A stretch of 7,759 nucleotides of DNA, from the NCBI GenBank assembly GCA_900553305.1, contig USDI01000098.1, positions 1 through 7,759 on the forward strand. Reading direction: 5' to 3'. The notes under the pieces are model-generated. The model saw nothing but the letters and a program-made list of their open reading frames with translations. It did not search any database and was not told the origin of the DNA. The translations under genes were made by a program, and so were the position numbers. Positions 6,125-7,759 of this stretch are shown here, in pieces. The stretch is from an uncultured Lachnospiraceae bacterium (lineage in GTDB: Bacteria; Bacillota; Clostridia; Lachnospirales; Lachnospiraceae). Positions within the stretch are counted from its first letter, which is position 1. The number at the start of each line of letters is the position of its first letter.

Positions 6125-7168
6125 CTATGAAATAAAGCTCTGGATAAGCTGTTCACATTCCTCTAACGTCATCGGGTATGCATAATCCGCAGTAAAGAAC
6201 ATCGTTACCGTTCCATCCTCACTGGCTGCAAAGTACTGATAAATACCATCGGATTCCCCTTCCACGATATGAATGGTTCCATGGGAACTGTCTAACGTTC
6301 CAATCTCCTCTAACTGATAAGTTCCAAAATAAGTATCCGTTTCTCCATCAAGGAAACGCTCCAACTCATCATCCTGCTTTTCATACAACGTAGCCTGGTA
6401 ATCTCCGTTATCAAAGCTGTTGAAGTATTCACAGCTATAGGTGCACGTATAATCGCCCGGAATGGTGTAATACAATTCGTCCTCATTCAGCTCGGTAATT
6501 GCTTCTCCATACTCCGTACGCACAGCATATCCGGCAATTCCGCTTGCCAGAAAGTCGGAAATAATGCTATTCGTAATATCCAGTGCATTGTCGGTATCCA
6601 TGGTATACACCGTTAAAAGATAGGTCTGACCTTCACCATCCTCACGAATGAATGAAAGCATAAGCAGATCTTCCATAATGCCGGTAATGTAGATTCCTTC
6701 CTCATGGTAATCCACGAAAGGTACTTCCCCGGAATTTTCCTTCATCAATTCGCTCATATTCTCTGCGAACTCAGACGCCGGATAATCTGTGAACACTCCA
6801 ACTTCCAGAATGGATGCTGTTCCTTGCAGCTCATAGCCAATTTTCACATCACTCTCAACCCTAATGGCAGCTTCGGTTAACTGAAAGGACTTCCCATTTT
6901 CAAAGGTTACGGTTGTTGCATCCTCTGCTTCCGTAATATCCTCTTCCATTTCTTCAAAGAATTCCTCATCATTCCAAATATCTTCATCCAGAATATCTTC
7001 ATCCAGAATTTCCTCTTCATCAGGAAATTCTACCTCTTCTATATCCTCTTCCACTACAGCCGGCTCATAATTCTCTGCAAGCTTCAGGGCCTGACCATAA
7101 GCGCTGCATCCCGTAGATGCAAGTAACATACTGACTGCAAGTAACATTGCAATAATTTTTCTCTTCAT
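6125..7168 (-). CDS. Acidic lipoprotein of unknown function
   Basis: I do not recognise a family. Seen: a lipoprotein signal peptide (basic MKRK, hydrophobic 5-17, lipobox-like STGC with Cys21); a strongly acidic linker (about 35-83, nearly half Asp/Glu) containing a tandem ILDED repeat (54-63); and a C-terminal part (about 85-347) rich in beta-strand-like segments with three further cysteines (242, 246, 338). The protein should be anchored to the outer face of the membrane. The start is supported by GAGGGAG just upstream. It is the first gene of an apparent operon with maf (18 bp downstream) and the GNAT gene; this placement does not reveal its role. The acidic linker is encoded partly by an imperfect DNA tandem repeat. 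Confidence 0.8.
   Translation of the reverse strand: MKRKIIAMLLAVSMLLASTGCSAYGQALKLAENYEPAVVEEDIEEVEFPDEEEILDEDILDEDIWNDEEFFEEMEEDITEAEDATTVTFENGKSFQLTEAAIRVESDVKIGYELQGTASILEVGVFTDYPASEFAENMSELMKENSGEVPFVDYHEEGIYITGIMEDLLMLSFIREDGEGQTYLLTVYTMDTDNALDITNSIISDFLASGIAGYAVRTEYGEAITELNEDELYYTIPGDYTCTYSCEYFNSFDNGDYQATLYEKQDDELERFLDGETDTYFGTYQLEEIGTLDSSHGTIHIVEGESDGIYQYFAASEDGTVTMFFTADYAYPMTLEECEQLIQSFIS
6977..7009 (-). repeat. 15-bp tandem repeat inside the lipoprotein gene
   Basis: A 15-bp period (core ATCTTCATCCAGAAT on the plus strand) runs 33 bp, about 2.2 copies without mismatch. It encodes the repeated ILDED in the acidic linker. Because the unit is a multiple of three, copy-number change would lengthen or shorten the linker without breaking the frame. 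Confidence 0.85.
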
Positions 7169-7189
7169 GTTCTCTCCCTCATCTGTATT

Positions 7190-7285
7190 GTATTTCCCTG
7201 ATATGATTTTCTACAGGAAATACCCGTAATCCATCAAATATGCGATCCTAATATTAAACATACAACATGTTATCGATCCGTTCAA
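7190..7285 (-). promoter_or_regulatory. Promoter/leader region of the lipoprotein-maf-GNAT operon
   Basis: The 113-bp gap holds two weak promoter candidates: TTGAAC (7280-7285) with TATGTT (7257-7262), 17-nt spacer; and TTGATG (7232-7237) with TAGAAA (7208-7213), 18-nt spacer. Each box matches the consensus at 4 of 6 positions, and I cannot choose between them. An imperfect dyad GTATTTCCCTG...CAGGAAATAC (7190-7200 and 7214-7223) pairs 10 bp with one bulged base around a 13-nt loop and would form a leader hairpin or an operator. It has no T-run, so it is not a terminator for the ABC-F gene. Confidence 0.35.
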
Positions 7286-7759
7286 CCTTTTTCTATCTCG
7301 TAAACCTTTGTTGCAATTTTTTCGCGGAAACGCACATCATGATCTACAATCAGCATCGTTGGCCGGTACTGCAAAATCAGCTTTTCAATCTGCATTCTGG
7401 AAAACACATCAATATAGTTTAAAGGCTCATCCCAGATATAAAGGTGTGCCGGTTTTAACAGACTTCCGGCTATCAGCACCTTCTTCTTCTGTCCCTCGGA
7501 ATAGTCCTCCAGATTCTTCTGAAACTGTACCCGCTCCAGGTCAAGCTGCCTTAATATGGAAAGAAACAGGCTTTCGTCCAGATCCTGTGCTTTGGCATAC
7601 GCTTTAAGACTTCCTCTTAAATGGGAAGTGTCCTGATTAATATAGGAAATCACAAGCCCGGATCCAACCTGAAGTATTCCCTCCTGGATCATCCCCTGCT
7701 CTCCTAAAATTGCATGAATCAGGCTCGACTTACCGCATCCGTTCTTTCCATGAAGAAAT
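7282..7759 (-). CDS. ABC-F ATPase, Lsa-like ribosomal protection type (C-terminal part only)
   Basis: The reading frame is open to the right edge, so this is the 3' part (158 residues visible) of a protein usually near 490-500 residues with two ATPase domains and no membrane span. Visible second domain: Walker A GKNGCGKSS (visible residues 4-12), signature YSEGQ (86-90), Walker B LYIWDEP (106-112) and the H-loop DHD (139-141). SEGQKKKVLIAGSLL and WDEPLNYIDVFSRMQIE closely resemble the Lsa branch of ABC-F proteins, some of which displace lincosamide, streptogramin A and pleuromutilin antibiotics from the ribosome. Many chromosomal relatives have no proven resistance role, so resistance is inference. 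An internal Met at the codon ending at 7692 is not the true start because Walker A lies upstream of it. Confidence 0.87.
   Translation of the reverse strand, partial: FLHGKNGCGKSSLIHAILGEQGMIQEGILQVGSGLVISYINQDTSHLRGSLKAYAKAQDLDESLFLSILRQLDLERVQFQKNLEDYSEGQKKKVLIAGSLLKPAHLYIWDEPLNYIDVFSRMQIEKLILQYRPTMLIVDHDVRFREKIATKVYEIEKG

Noticed and set aside
7282..7692. Treating the Met at 7692 as the start of a complete 136-residue protein
   Set aside because: The frame continues upstream to the window edge and encodes the Walker A motif, so the Met is internal to a longer gene.
1..7759. CRISPR array, insertion sequence, phage or defence cluster
   Set aside because: No regularly spaced repeats, transposase, integrase, or known defence domains were seen on either strand.

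Overview
The window looks like ordinary chromosomal sequence from a low-to-moderate-GC anaerobic Firmicute, most likely a Clostridia member near Lachnospiraceae. The basis is strong AGGAG-type ribosome binding sites, a classic tryptophan T-box leader, a Maf/GNAT housekeeping pair, an Lsa-like ABC-F ATPase, and a secreted/lipoprotein style (acidic, Asp/Glu-rich, Ala/Thr-rich linkers) typical of gut Clostridia. No database search was possible, so the taxonomy is inference. All seven convincing genes lie on the minus strand. The first and last are incomplete, so the window may be a whole short contig.

Reading in the direction of transcription (right to left): (1) 7282-7759 is the C-terminal third of an ABC-F ATPase of the Lsa-like ribosome-protection type, running off the window. 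(2) 7168-4886 is a compact three-gene operon: an acidic lipoprotein of unknown function, the nucleotide pyrophosphatase Maf, and a phosphinothricin-acetyltransferase-like GNAT enzyme, with gaps of only 18 and 24 bp. (3) 4744-2615 is a GH36-type alpha-galactosidase with non-canonical active-site motifs, preceded by two dyad-symmetric sequences that may be operators. (4) 2529-1594 is a membrane-anchored Tim44-like protein with a Ser/Asp/Tyr-rich segment and a C-terminal zinc ribbon. (5) 1534-1005 is a 530-bp non-coding regulatory block: a good sigma-A promoter, a complete tryptophan T-box riboswitch (specifier TGG, anti-terminator bulge TGGCACC, terminator hairpin), then about 200 nt of further structured leader. 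(6) 1004-21 is the lipoprotein substrate-binding subunit of a tryptophan-type ABC importer (TrpX family), which loses its C-terminus near the left edge.

The genes do not form one pathway. The best-supported regulatory story is tRNA-Trp-sensing control of tryptophan uptake. The partner permease and ATPase genes (trpY/trpZ) would be expected further left. Instead the first ~36 bases look like a foreign join: a plus-strand ribosome binding site and start codon abutting the truncated gene at an AAGCTT site. I did not find a new defence, mobile or multi-gene system. The most interesting leads are the long structured leader after the T-box terminator, the atypical GH36 active site, the left-edge junction and the Tim44-like zinc-ribbon protein.
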